DNA of 64,000 nt from Paraburkholderia flagellata (GTDB lineage: Bacteria > Pseudomonadota > Gammaproteobacteria > Burkholderiales > Burkholderiaceae). Location: contig NZ_JAJEJT010000003.1 of NCBI RefSeq assembly GCF_021390645.1, positions 1,178,001 through 1,242,000 of the forward strand, written 5' to 3'. The notes under the pieces are model-generated. The model was given only the letters and a program-made list of their open reading frames with translations. It ran no database searches and was not told the origin of the DNA. Shown piece by piece: positions 26,986-34,874 of the stretch. Made by a program: the position numbers and the translations under genes. Positions within the stretch are counted from its first letter, which is position 1. Each line of letters starts with the position of its first letter.

Positions 26986-27789
26986 ATGAAGAGACCAACT
27001 CCAGAACAACGGCGTGAGCTTGGCGCGTTCCTTTCGAGCCGTCGCGCCAGATTGAAGCCCGCAGAATATGGTTTGCCGGATGGTCCACGTCGCACTCCCG
27101 GCTTGCGACGAGAGGAAGTTGCGGTGCTGGCAGGCGTAAGCGTAAGCTGGTACACCTGGCTCGAGCAAGGGCGCGACATTCAACCGTCCGCTGACGCGTT
27201 GCGAAGGATTTCCAGCGTGCTCAAGCTCGATAGCATCGGATCGGCTCATCTGTTTGCGCTGTCCTCGCGTGAACTCTCACAGGTACCGACCGGTGGCGGC
27301 GTAAGCGAAGGCCTGGAACTGCTGGTTCGATCGATCAACGTGCCCGCTTACGTCCGTAACACCCGCCTTGACATCCTTGCCTGGAACGACGCGATCGCAG
27401 ACCTGTTTGTCGACTATGGTTCCTTGCAGCCGCATGAACGCAATACTTTGCGCCTGCTGTTCTTGTACAAGCCGTATAGAACGCTGATTCTCGACTGGGA
27501 GCAGATGACCCGGGGCATGATCTCCGCATTTCGCGCTGCTCGCGCCCAGTCACAGGACAAAGCACCGTTTGACAGCCTAGTTGATGAACTTACGGAGCTA
27601 AGTCCCGAGTTTCGTGCCTGGTGGCAAGATATCGATGTCAAGGGGTTCGACGAAGGCGACAAACGACTTCGCCATCCAAATGGCGGCCACATCGAATTTA
27701 CCTACATCGCGCTGACGCCGACGGGCAGACCCGACCTGTCGGTCGTCACGTACATCCCCCGACACTCTGCCAGTGACTCCGACTCATAG
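26986..27789 (+). CDS. MmyB-type helix-turn-helix transcriptional regulator
   Basis: A 267-residue regulator. The XRE-type helix-turn-helix at about 8-85 reads RRELGAFLSSRRARLKP, then TPGLRREEVAVLAGVSVSWY and TWLEQGRDIQPSADALRR. The C-terminal part (from about residue 105, VPAYVRNTRLDILAWNDAI, then NTLRLLF) is the MmyB-like ligand-binding domain. It is followed after 98 bp by the aldehyde dehydrogenase and OYE genes in the same orientation, which it probably regulates. In this family such regulators often sit beside the oxidoreductase genes they control. Confidence 0.93.
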   Translation: MKRPTPEQRRELGAFLSSRRARLKPAEYGLPDGPRRTPGLRREEVAVLAGVSVSWYTWLEQGRDIQPSADALRRISSVLKLDSIGSAHLFALSSRELSQVPTGGGVSEGLELLVRSINVPAYVRNTRLDILAWNDAIADLFVDYGSLQPHERNTLRLLFLYKPYRTLILDWEQMTRGMISAFRAARAQSQDKAPFDSLVDELTELSPEFRAWWQDIDVKGFDEGDKRLRHPNGGHIEFTYIALTPTGRPDLSVVTYIPRHSASDSDS

Positions 27790-27828
27790 GATCACAAGAC
27801 GCCTTCTTCGCCCGATTTGATTTGCCTA

Positions 27829-27874
27829 AAGTGACGTCACTGCAGCGACTTTCCCACTGCTTTTAACGTCACTT
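27829..27874. promoter_or_regulatory. TGACGT inverted repeat upstream of the aldehyde dehydrogenase gene
   Basis: A 12-bp palindrome AGTGACGTCACT (27830-27841) plus a second half-site ACGTCACTT (27866-27874) pair as AAGTGACGT/ACGTCACTT. The block ends 13 bp before the dehydrogenase ATG, overlapping where a ribosome site or transcript start would be. It is a probable repressor operator sharing TGACGT with the 26736 palindrome. Confidence 0.5.
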
Positions 27875-27887
27875 CACAGAGGCAAAC

Positions 27888-29288
27888 ATGTCGAACTTGA
27901 ACATCCCCTTTACCGTCGGCGCAACTTCGCGTAACCCCGCAACTGACGAAGTCATTGCCCATTATGGGTTCCAGACTGCGGACGAAGTCGAACGCATGCT
28001 TGAGGACAATGCCGCGGCCTTCCGGCTGTGGCGCGCCACCCCGATGGCCGTGCGGGTCGCGACCTACCGACGTCTGTCTGCCACGTTGCGTGATCGCTCG
28101 GAAGCGCTTGCATCCGTGATCACCTCTGAGATGGGCAAAACGCTTGCAGCCGCACGAGCGGAGGTTGAAAAGTGTGCTGCGGCGATCGACTGGATCGCTG
28201 AGCACGGTCCTGCCTTTCTGGCCGACGAGCCGGCTCCGGTCGAGGGTGACGAGGTGCACATCTCGTATTTGCCGATCGGCTCAATCCTCGCGGTCATGCC
28301 GTGGAACTTCCCGCTGTGGCAGGTAATTCGCGCCGCAGCTCCGATCATGCTGTCGGGCAATGGCTTTATCCTCAAGCACGCACCCAACGTGATGGGTTCG
28401 GCATTTGCATTGCAAGAGGCTTTCGAAGTCGCAGGCTTCCCAATTGGCCTCTTTGTGAATCTGAATGCCGACAACGAGACGGTTGCTCGTGTGATCGAAG
28501 ACCCCCGTGTCGCGGCAGTCACCCTGACGGGCAGTATGCGTGCGGGTGCAGCCGTCGCCTCCACGGCGGGCCGCGCGCTCAAGAAAACGCTTCTGGAACT
28601 CGGCGGAGCTGACGCCTTCATCGTGCTCGCCGATGCCAATATCGACCTTGCCGTCAAAGCTGCGATCGAGGCACGGTTTCAAAATGCCGGCCAGGTCTGT
28701 CTTGCCGCAAAGCGCTTCATTGTCGAACGACCTATCGCCGAGGAGTTCACCCGCAAGTTTGTCGCAGCAGTTCGGCAGATTATAGCCGGTGATCCGCGCG
28801 ACCCCGCGAGTATTATTGGACCAATGGCGCGCGCCGATCTGCGCGACGAACTGCACCTTCAGGTCGAACGCACAATCGAGGCAGGTGCGACGCTGCTTCT
28901 CGGTGGCAGAAAGGTCGAAGGTGTTGGCAATTACTATGAGCCGACCGTAATTGCGGATGTCGTGCCGGGTATGGCCGCATTCGATGAAGAGACTTTTGGT
29001 CCGGTTGCCGCAGTCACCGTGGCCGATAACGTCAACCACGCGATTGAACTCGCCAATACGAGCGACTACGGGCTTGGTGGAAGCCTCTGGACCCGCGATG
29101 TCGCACGTGCCCAGCGAATCGCGCGTCGCCTTGAAACGGGGGGCGTATTCATCAACGGTTTCTCCGCTTCGAACCCGCGCATCCCTGTCGGCGGCGTCAA
29201 GAAGAGCGGATACGGACGGGAGCTTTCGCATTTTGGTCTGCGCGAGTTCACCAACGCTCAAGCTGTGTGGGCTAAAACAGTCGACTGA
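27888..29288 (+). CDS. NAD(P)-dependent aldehyde dehydrogenase (succinate-semialdehyde type)
   Basis: A 466-residue aldehyde dehydrogenase superfamily enzyme. The cofactor/Glu motif is LELGGADAFIVL and the catalytic Cys is in NAGQVCLAAKRF; PWNFPLWQV and GGVKKSGYGRELS are also typical. It resembles the YneI/Sad branch (short N-terminus, no GabD-like lead). With the OYE gene 56 bp downstream and a secreted hydrolase gene, it forms a module for aldehyde or electrophile removal under the upstream MmyB-type regulator. A second, more GabD-like dehydrogenase lies at 45775. Confidence 0.92.
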   Translation: MSNLNIPFTVGATSRNPATDEVIAHYGFQTADEVERMLEDNAAAFRLWRATPMAVRVATYRRLSATLRDRSEALASVITSEMGKTLAAARAEVEKCAAAIDWIAEHGPAFLADEPAPVEGDEVHISYLPIGSILAVMPWNFPLWQVIRAAAPIMLSGNGFILKHAPNVMGSAFALQEAFEVAGFPIGLFVNLNADNETVARVIEDPRVAAVTLTGSMRAGAAVASTAGRALKKTLLELGGADAFIVLADANIDLAVKAAIEARFQNAGQVCLAAKRFIVERPIAEEFTRKFVAAVRQIIAGDPRDPASIIGPMARADLRDELHLQVERTIEAGATLLLGGRKVEGVGNYYEPTVIADVVPGMAAFDEETFGPVAAVTVADNVNHAIELANTSDYGLGGSLWTRDVARAQRIARRLETGGVFINGFSASNPRIPVGGVKKSGYGRELSHFGLREFTNAQAVWAKTVD

Positions 29289-29344
29289 TTCGTGTATCTC
29301 GACATTCCTGAGCAAATTTGCGTCACCAATCTGGAGATCCGATT

Positions 29345-30457
29345 ATGAAAACGGCATCCGTTAGTTCCGTACTGAACCCAGTTACTATCGGCAATCTGCA
29401 ACTGAAGAATCGCATTGTCATGGCGCCGATGACTCGCAGCCGCTCCGACGATGCAGGCGTGCCACCCGACTACGCGGCTGACTATTATGCGCAACGTGCC
29501 GGCGCCGGTCTGATTATCACTGAAGCGACCAACATCTCGGCGCAGGCTCGCGGTTATCCTCGCACGCCGGGAATCTGGACCGAAGAGCAGGTCGCTGCCT
29601 GGAAGCGCGTCACTGACGCCGTCCATCGACGCGAAGGGAAAATCTTCCTGCAGCTCTGGCATACAGGACGCATGTCCCACCCTGACATGCACAATGGCGG
29701 GTTGCCCGTCGCACCTTCCGCCATCCGGCCGCGGGGCCAGATACGCGTGCACGATGGCATGAAGGACTTCGTCACTCCCCGCGAGCTGCATGCTGAGGAG
29801 ATCCCGCGGATTGTTGAAGATTATCGCCATGCTGCCGCAAACGCGAAGCTTGCGGGCTTCGACGGGGTCGAAATTCACTCTGCCAACAACTACCTGCTTG
29901 AGCAGTTTGTTCGTGACAGTACCAATCACCGTACGGATGAGTACGGTGGTTCGATCGAGAACCGGCTGCGCTTCCCGTTGGCGGTCACCAAAGCCGTAAT
30001 CGAAGTTTGGGGTAGCGAACGCGTGGGTATCCGCATCTCGCCAGTGACCACGTCGCCGGGAGAGACGCCGCCTGATAGCGACACCACGGCGACCTTCGGA
30101 GCGTACGTGGACGCTTTGTCGGAGCTGCGACTGCTCTATATCCACGACATCGAAGGCGAGACCCAGTTGAGCCGGGAAACAGACAGGGCAGTCAGCTTCG
30201 CAGCGCTGCGTAGCCGATTCAAAGGCGCGTACATCGCAAACAATCAGTACACACTTAGCTTGGCTGAAGAAACGCTGGCGGCAGGCAACGCCGATCTGTT
30301 CAGTATCGGCCGCCCCTTTATCGCCAATCCGGACCTCGTTGATCGCCTTCGCGTGGGCGCTCGCCTCGTAGAAGCGCCCAAACAATACTGGTATGGCGGC
30401 GATTCGACCGGTTACTCAGACTGGCCTGATATGCATCGTTCGGCTATCGAGGCTTGA
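29345..30457 (+). CDS. Old Yellow Enzyme family alkene reductase
   Basis: A 370-residue FMN flavoenzyme that reduces activated C=C bonds (enones, maleimides, nitro compounds) with NAD(P)H. Visible are IVMAPMTRSRSDDAGVPPDY, QLWHTGRMSHPD, the substrate-binding His/Asn in EIHSANNYLLEQF, RTDEYGGSIENRLRF and the phosphate loop SIGRPFIANPDL. GGAG at 29333 sets the ATG at 29345. It follows the aldehyde dehydrogenase and is paralogous to the OYE at 47269-48414; both sit just after an ALDH gene. Confidence 0.94.
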   Translation: MKTASVSSVLNPVTIGNLQLKNRIVMAPMTRSRSDDAGVPPDYAADYYAQRAGAGLIITEATNISAQARGYPRTPGIWTEEQVAAWKRVTDAVHRREGKIFLQLWHTGRMSHPDMHNGGLPVAPSAIRPRGQIRVHDGMKDFVTPRELHAEEIPRIVEDYRHAAANAKLAGFDGVEIHSANNYLLEQFVRDSTNHRTDEYGGSIENRLRFPLAVTKAVIEVWGSERVGIRISPVTTSPGETPPDSDTTATFGAYVDALSELRLLYIHDIEGETQLSRETDRAVSFAALRSRFKGAYIANNQYTLSLAEETLAAGNADLFSIGRPFIANPDLVDRLRVGARLVEAPKQYWYGGDSTGYSDWPDMHRSAIEA

Positions 30458-30526
30458 GCAATCCGAAATATCTGCCGATCGCGTCGAAGACACGTACTCA
30501 ATCATTCTGCATTCCTGGAGTCTGCA

Positions 30527-31297
30527 ATGAAAATTATGAAAAATATTCGCCGCATTGCCACTGCCGTAGCCTTCAGCGCAACGGGACTTGCCGCGCAGGC
30601 CGCTATGGCCTCTCCCGTCAAAAACGTCGTGCTGGTCCACGGGTACTTTGCCGATGGATCCGGGTGGCAAGCCGTATCCGAGATCCTGACCCGGGACGGC
30701 TATAAGGTCTCAGTGGTCCAAATGCCTGAGACTTCATTTAAGGACGATATCGCCGCGACAAAACGGATCGTCGACGCTCAGGACGGCCCGACTATTCTCG
30801 TAGGTCACAGTTATGGCGGAGCAGTGATCACCGAGGCGGGCAACGATGCTCGTGTTGCAGGTCTCGTGTACGTCGCCGCTTTTCAACCGGAGGCCGGCGA
30901 AAGCCTGCACAGCCTGACTGAGAAGATGCCCGCGACGACGAAGGCGATCAAGTCGACCCGCGATGGCCACTTATATCTCGAGCCTTCACACTTCAGGGCC
31001 GACTTTGCCGCTGACGTGCCGGAGGCTGAGACTGCGTTTATGGCAAGCTCACAGGTTATGCCGGCTGTCGAGTCGTTCACCGCGCCAGTAACGCAGCCTG
31101 CCTGGAGAGCAAGACCGAGTTGGGCCATCGTCGCTAGCGCGGATCGAACCGTAAATCCGAACCTCGAACGCTGGATGGCCAAGCGAGCGAATAGCGCGAT
31201 CGTTGAAGTTGCGTCGAGCCATGCAGCTTACCTTTCCCATCCATCCGACGTGGCTGGAGTGATCGAACGCGCAGCCACCGAGACTGGCAACCGATGA
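30527..31297 (+). CDS. secreted alpha/beta hydrolase
   Basis: A 256-residue hydrolase with an N-terminal signal peptide (hydrophobic stretch ending LAAQAAMAS). The alpha/beta-hydrolase features are NVVLVHGYFADGSGW (oxyanion loop), the nucleophile elbow GHSYGG, and the terminal catalytic His in SSHAAYLSHP. It resembles the EstC/pyrethroid-hydrolase or salicylate-esterase group. GGAG precedes the ATG. It is third in the ALDH-OYE module; an ester- or lactone-splitting role in the same detoxification path is inferred. Confidence 0.9.
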   Translation: MKIMKNIRRIATAVAFSATGLAAQAAMASPVKNVVLVHGYFADGSGWQAVSEILTRDGYKVSVVQMPETSFKDDIAATKRIVDAQDGPTILVGHSYGGAVITEAGNDARVAGLVYVAAFQPEAGESLHSLTEKMPATTKAIKSTRDGHLYLEPSHFRADFAADVPEAETAFMASSQVMPAVESFTAPVTQPAWRARPSWAIVASADRTVNPNLERWMAKRANSAIVEVASSHAAYLSHPSDVAGVIERAATETGNR

Positions 31298-31349
31298 GTG
31301 CATTTGCCCGGACTTCTCTCGCGAGGTTAATAAACAACTGGTCAACTCG

Positions 31350-31580
31350 GTGTTTAGATTCCTGCGCGCGAAAGCAGACACATTTCGAACCTCCCGCGAC
31401 ATCGGAAAGAGCATCATCGACGTCGGCCTAAACGAGGTGTTGGCGGAGTCCGGGCTCCGTCAAGTCCAGACTCTACGCGTATCTGTTTTACGCAATGACG
31501 CGAACTTTGCTGCCGCTCTTCGGGCGATAAATCGTTATCTTAAGGACTCTAGATTTCACTACCCTGGCAAGGTACGCTAG
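31350..31580 (+). pseudogene. degraded TetR-like regulator fragment
   Basis: A short frame from a GTG reads DVGLNEVLAESG, and after a one-base shift KSRLYAYL, like the TetR helix-turn-helix (VGLNEVLA..G..K.S.Y.Y). The rest is not recognisable. It occupies most of the 300-bp gap between the hydrolase gene and the STAND regulator gene. The assignment depends on a frameshift and is tentative. Confidence 0.35.
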
Positions 31581-31597
31581 CCGGACTAGCGGACAAA

Positions 31598-33076
31598 TTA
31601 GCGCTTATATGGAGTCCGCTCGCTGAGATAGAGCTTATGCCGCTCGGAAATCGTGGAGATCTCGCCTTCGGCGAACAGTTTCTCGCGGCCGTAGGCGCGA
31701 GCCGGCGCTGATAGACGGTATTTCACCTCCGAGCCTTCGAATTGAATCTCGATGAGTGATTTGTCGACCAGTTCGCCGACACAATCCATCACGGCTTCAT
31801 TGGTAAGCGTGGCATCGCGTACGATTGTGCACGCCGCCTCCAGGCTGAACGCGCGATTGAACACGCTCAGACGCCTGAATACGATTCGCTCGGCGGTATC
31901 GAGCATCTCGAAGCTCCAGTCAAATGTGGCCCGCAAGGTCCGATGTCTGGGCTGGGCGGTGCGATAGCCGCCGGCAAGATAGAGCAGAGGTTCGTCGAGG
32001 CCCTCACAGATGCCTGTCAGACCGAGTACGGAAGCTCGTCCGGCCGCCAGTTCAAGCGCGAGCGGTATGCCCTCAAGACGTCGGCATATCTCTTCGACGA
32101 CTCGGAGTCGTTCGTCGCTTACGTCGGCATGCACGCCGTTCGAGAAGAACCGTGTCAAGAAGAGACTGATTGACGGGGAGCGGAGCATGGCGTCCCGGCA
32201 GTCGGCAGCGTAGGGGAGTGAGAGCGGGCCGACACGATAGACGGCTTCGTGAGGCACACGTAGACGGAACCGGCTGGTGATGAGAATCCGGACTTGGGGA
32301 TTGGCATGGCTGATCATCCCGACGAGTTTGGCGACGTGCTCAACGACATGCTCGGCGTTGTCGATGACGAGCACACCGCGCATGCTGGCCAGCGCACTCG
32401 CCACGCTGCGCAGGTCCGGATTTACCTCGGTAAAGGGGCGGTCGCAGACGTCCGCGAACGCACGGACGACAGCACTTTGCGTGCCGTGCGCGACGAATTC
32501 GACAAGGCGGACGTCGACAGCCTGTTCCGCAGCGAGCCGGTGCGCGATTTCCATTGCGATTCTCGTCTTGCCGATGCCGCCTGCGCCGACGAGCGTCACG
32601 ACGCGAGTCGAGTCGATCATCGAACGTATTTCAGCGATTGCGGCTTCACGCCCGAACAACGTTTCGCGTACGGGCAGGCAATCGGGCTCGGGTGTTGCCC
32701 CAAATCCGTGTTGCGACGACGGCATGATCGGCGTTTCGGGCACAGCCGCAGCAAGTTGATAGCCACGCCCCGGTACAGTTTGTATCAGATTGCGGTCCGT
32801 GCCCAGTGCCTTGCGGATCGCTGAAAGCTGTACATCGATGTTGTTTTCCTTGACGATCGTGTCGGGCCAGGCCGCCTCCAAGAGTTCTCTTTTGGAGACA
32901 ATACGTCCTTCCGCCAAGGCCATGGTGGCGAGAACATCGAAGGCGCGCGATCCGAGACTCACCACATTGCCGCCGCGGCGTAGCGCCCTTACGCGGAGGT
33001 CCAGCTCGCATTCGCCAACCTGAATGACGGGTGCGTGGGGATTGATCGATCGGGAGTCTGCTATCGGGTGATTCAT
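31598..33076 (-). CDS. winged-helix DNA-binding protein with STAND ATPase domain (short form)
   Basis: A 492-residue regulator. Residues about 18-110 are an OmpR/CadC-type winged helix (FDVLATMALAEGRIVSKREL, then TVPGRGYQLAA). A P-loop ATPase of the STAND/NB-ARC kind follows, with Walker A G164-A-G-G-I-G-K-T171, Walker B-like VLVIDNAEHV and sensor ILITSRFRLR. It ends shortly after the winged-helix-like part of the ATPase module and lacks the long repeat-rich C-terminus of its neighbour at 34817. The inducer is unknown. It is transcribed away from the 33.1-33.9 kb gap. Confidence 0.9.
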   Translation of the reverse strand: MNHPIADSRSINPHAPVIQVGECELDLRVRALRRGGNVVSLGSRAFDVLATMALAEGRIVSKRELLEAAWPDTIVKENNIDVQLSAIRKALGTDRNLIQTVPGRGYQLAAAVPETPIMPSSQHGFGATPEPDCLPVRETLFGREAAIAEIRSMIDSTRVVTLVGAGGIGKTRIAMEIAHRLAAEQAVDVRLVEFVAHGTQSAVVRAFADVCDRPFTEVNPDLRSVASALASMRGVLVIDNAEHVVEHVAKLVGMISHANPQVRILITSRFRLRVPHEAVYRVGPLSLPYAADCRDAMLRSPSISLFLTRFFSNGVHADVSDERLRVVEEICRRLEGIPLALELAAGRASVLGLTGICEGLDEPLLYLAGGYRTAQPRHRTLRATFDWSFEMLDTAERIVFRRLSVFNRAFSLEAACTIVRDATLTNEAVMDCVGELVDKSLIEIQFEGSEVKYRLSAPARAYGREKLFAEGEISTISERHKLYLSERTPYKR

Positions 33077-33454
33077 GTCTGTTCAGCCGACTATGCGGCG
33101 ATGTGTTGCTGCTAAGGATTCGCAACGGCGAGTATTCGAGTATTACGCTCGTCCCGTTAGTGAGCTGTGAGAAAAGAGGTGTAGACATGCACTTTATGCA
33201 TTCTCGCTGCACGGGAATGAGATCGCCTATTCGATTACTGCAAAGCCAGTACGGTTTGTGCAGAATGGAACCTCTAAATTTAATTCCCGCTGCAGTTCAG
33301 TCCTGAATTTGGCAGTCCGGAAACCAGGGAACGGAAGAAAGGTGACCCCCTGGGTAGCCTGTGATGACTTTGCAGACGGAATTTCCATCATTGAGCGTCG
33401 AGCAAAATGCCATATAGTTTCGCGATGGGGCGTTCTGGGCGTCAGTAAGTGTGA

Positions 33455-33679
33455 CCGCGATTTTACGTAGAGCGCACGGGCATAACGCTGGCGCGCGCAA
33501 TTGAGCGGTTGCGTATCGAACGTTCGTGCAATTTGATCGAGTCGCGGCGCATCTCGATCAAGGCCGTTTCTGTGCAACGCGGATTCTCTTCCGAGGAGGT
33601 CATGCGGCGCAGTTTCATGCGAAGCTTGTATGTCGGCCCGGCCGACTATCGAAAGCGATTTTTCGCGTTTCAGACCTAA
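33455..33679 (+). pseudogene. AraC/GlxA-type regulator, C-terminal DNA-binding fragment
   Basis: The plus frame reads PRFYVERTGITLARAIERLR and, later, QRGFSSEEVMRRSFMRSLYV and GPADYRKRF before TAA, a clear match to the end of GlxA-type AraC regulators (second helix-turn-helix). A TGA at 33452 closes the frame upstream and no N-terminal domain exists. The remainder of the gap 33077-33884 shows nothing coding. Confidence 0.8.
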
Positions 33680-33884
33680 TTGTTTTGACGGGCGTCCTGG
33701 TAGTCGGTTTCCGGTGGCATCATGTACCGCCCCGCATTGGAACATTTGCCAGAAGTCGCTGTCTATTGTGAATCCCTAACGCTGTACCGGTTTGAGTTTT
33801 TAAACCAAGCCGTCTCGCTGAGCGAGCCACCCCTCAAATTCACACCCATTTGACACCTATTTATTGGGTGATAGATTCGACCTG

Positions 33885-34874
33885 ATGACCGACTCCCGAT
33901 TCACTGTGCGTAATCTGGCTTCGCATGAGCTGGACGAGGCGCGCGACCTCGTCGCCGCGATTTTTTCTGATCATAGTCTGACCCTGAAACGGCGTGGCAG
34001 CACTCTGGACTATACCCACCGGCATATCCAGCTCGACACATGCAGCTTCAACTTCATCTCTTATGGGCCGCGGGTCTGCATCAATGCCAAAGGGCTTGAC
34101 GCCAACGTAATGGTGCAGTTGACGCTGTCCGGATACGACTACTTCCGACTCGGAAAGCGCGAGGTCCTCAGCACTCCCGAGGTTGCTACCATCAGCGGAG
34201 TCGATGAACCATTCGCGATGTGCTTGAGTGAGAATTGCCTCAAACTGGCAATCCTGCTCGACCGCGCGGAGCTTGAGCGCCATGCGGCTGGGATGATCGG
34301 CGCGCCGTTGCGCCGACCGCTCGAATTCCAGCATGTCATGGATACGGGTTCGCGTGGCGGATTCGTCTGGATGCAGACCGTGCAGCAGATCATGGCCGAT
34401 TCCGGTCAGGGTCTAGCCTCCCTTTTGAGCTTTCCGTTGGTGCGTGCTCAGTTTGAACAGATGCTGTTTTCTGGGCTGCTCGCATGGCAACCCAATACCG
34501 CAATCGAACAACTGCAAAGCATGCGCGGCCCTACGCCAGACGCTCGGCCTCGCCACGTACGCATCGCCGACGACTACATGCGCGCCCACCTGGACGCTCC
34601 ACTCACCGTCGAAAAGCTGGCCGAAGAGGCTCAGGTAAGTGTGCGCTTGCTATACGATGGCTTCGCCAGGTTCCTCTGCACCACGCCTATGCGCCACCTT
34701 CGCGCATTGCGTCTGGAAAGGGTTCGCATGGAATTGCTGGACCCGACCCAACCTCATAACGTAACCAGCGTCGCGCTACGCTGGGGCTTTAGTCAACTGG
34801 GGCGCTTTGCTGCCGCCTACCATCGCCAGTACGGCGAATTGCCCAGCGAAACTCTGCGCCGGACGCGCGCCTGA
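33885..34874 (+). CDS. AraC family transcriptional regulator
   Basis: About 329 residues. The N-terminal half is an AraC-binding-domain-2-like sensor (TLDYTHRHIQLDTCSFNFIS and later VQLTLSGYDYF). The C-terminal HTH pair is in RIADDYMRAHLDAPLTVEKL, then VRLLYDGFARFLCTTPMRHL and ALRWGFSQLGRFAAAYHRQY. ATG 33885 is preferred; a TTG at 33864 is also open. Its last 58 bp overlap the end of the convergent STAND regulator gene. The target is not obvious; the neighbouring regulators suggest it belongs to the stress/detoxification region. Confidence 0.9.
   Translation: MTDSRFTVRNLASHELDEARDLVAAIFSDHSLTLKRRGSTLDYTHRHIQLDTCSFNFISYGPRVCINAKGLDANVMVQLTLSGYDYFRLGKREVLSTPEVATISGVDEPFAMCLSENCLKLAILLDRAELERHAAGMIGAPLRRPLEFQHVMDTGSRGGFVWMQTVQQIMADSGQGLASLLSFPLVRAQFEQMLFSGLLAWQPNTAIEQLQSMRGPTPDARPRHVRIADDYMRAHLDAPLTVEKLAEEAQVSVRLLYDGFARFLCTTPMRHLRALRLERVRMELLDPTQPHNVTSVALRWGFSQLGRFAAAYHRQYGELPSETLRRTRA

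Noticed and set aside
33227..33745. 172-codon minus-strand frame
   Set aside because: It overlaps the AraC remnant on the other strand and shows no motif.
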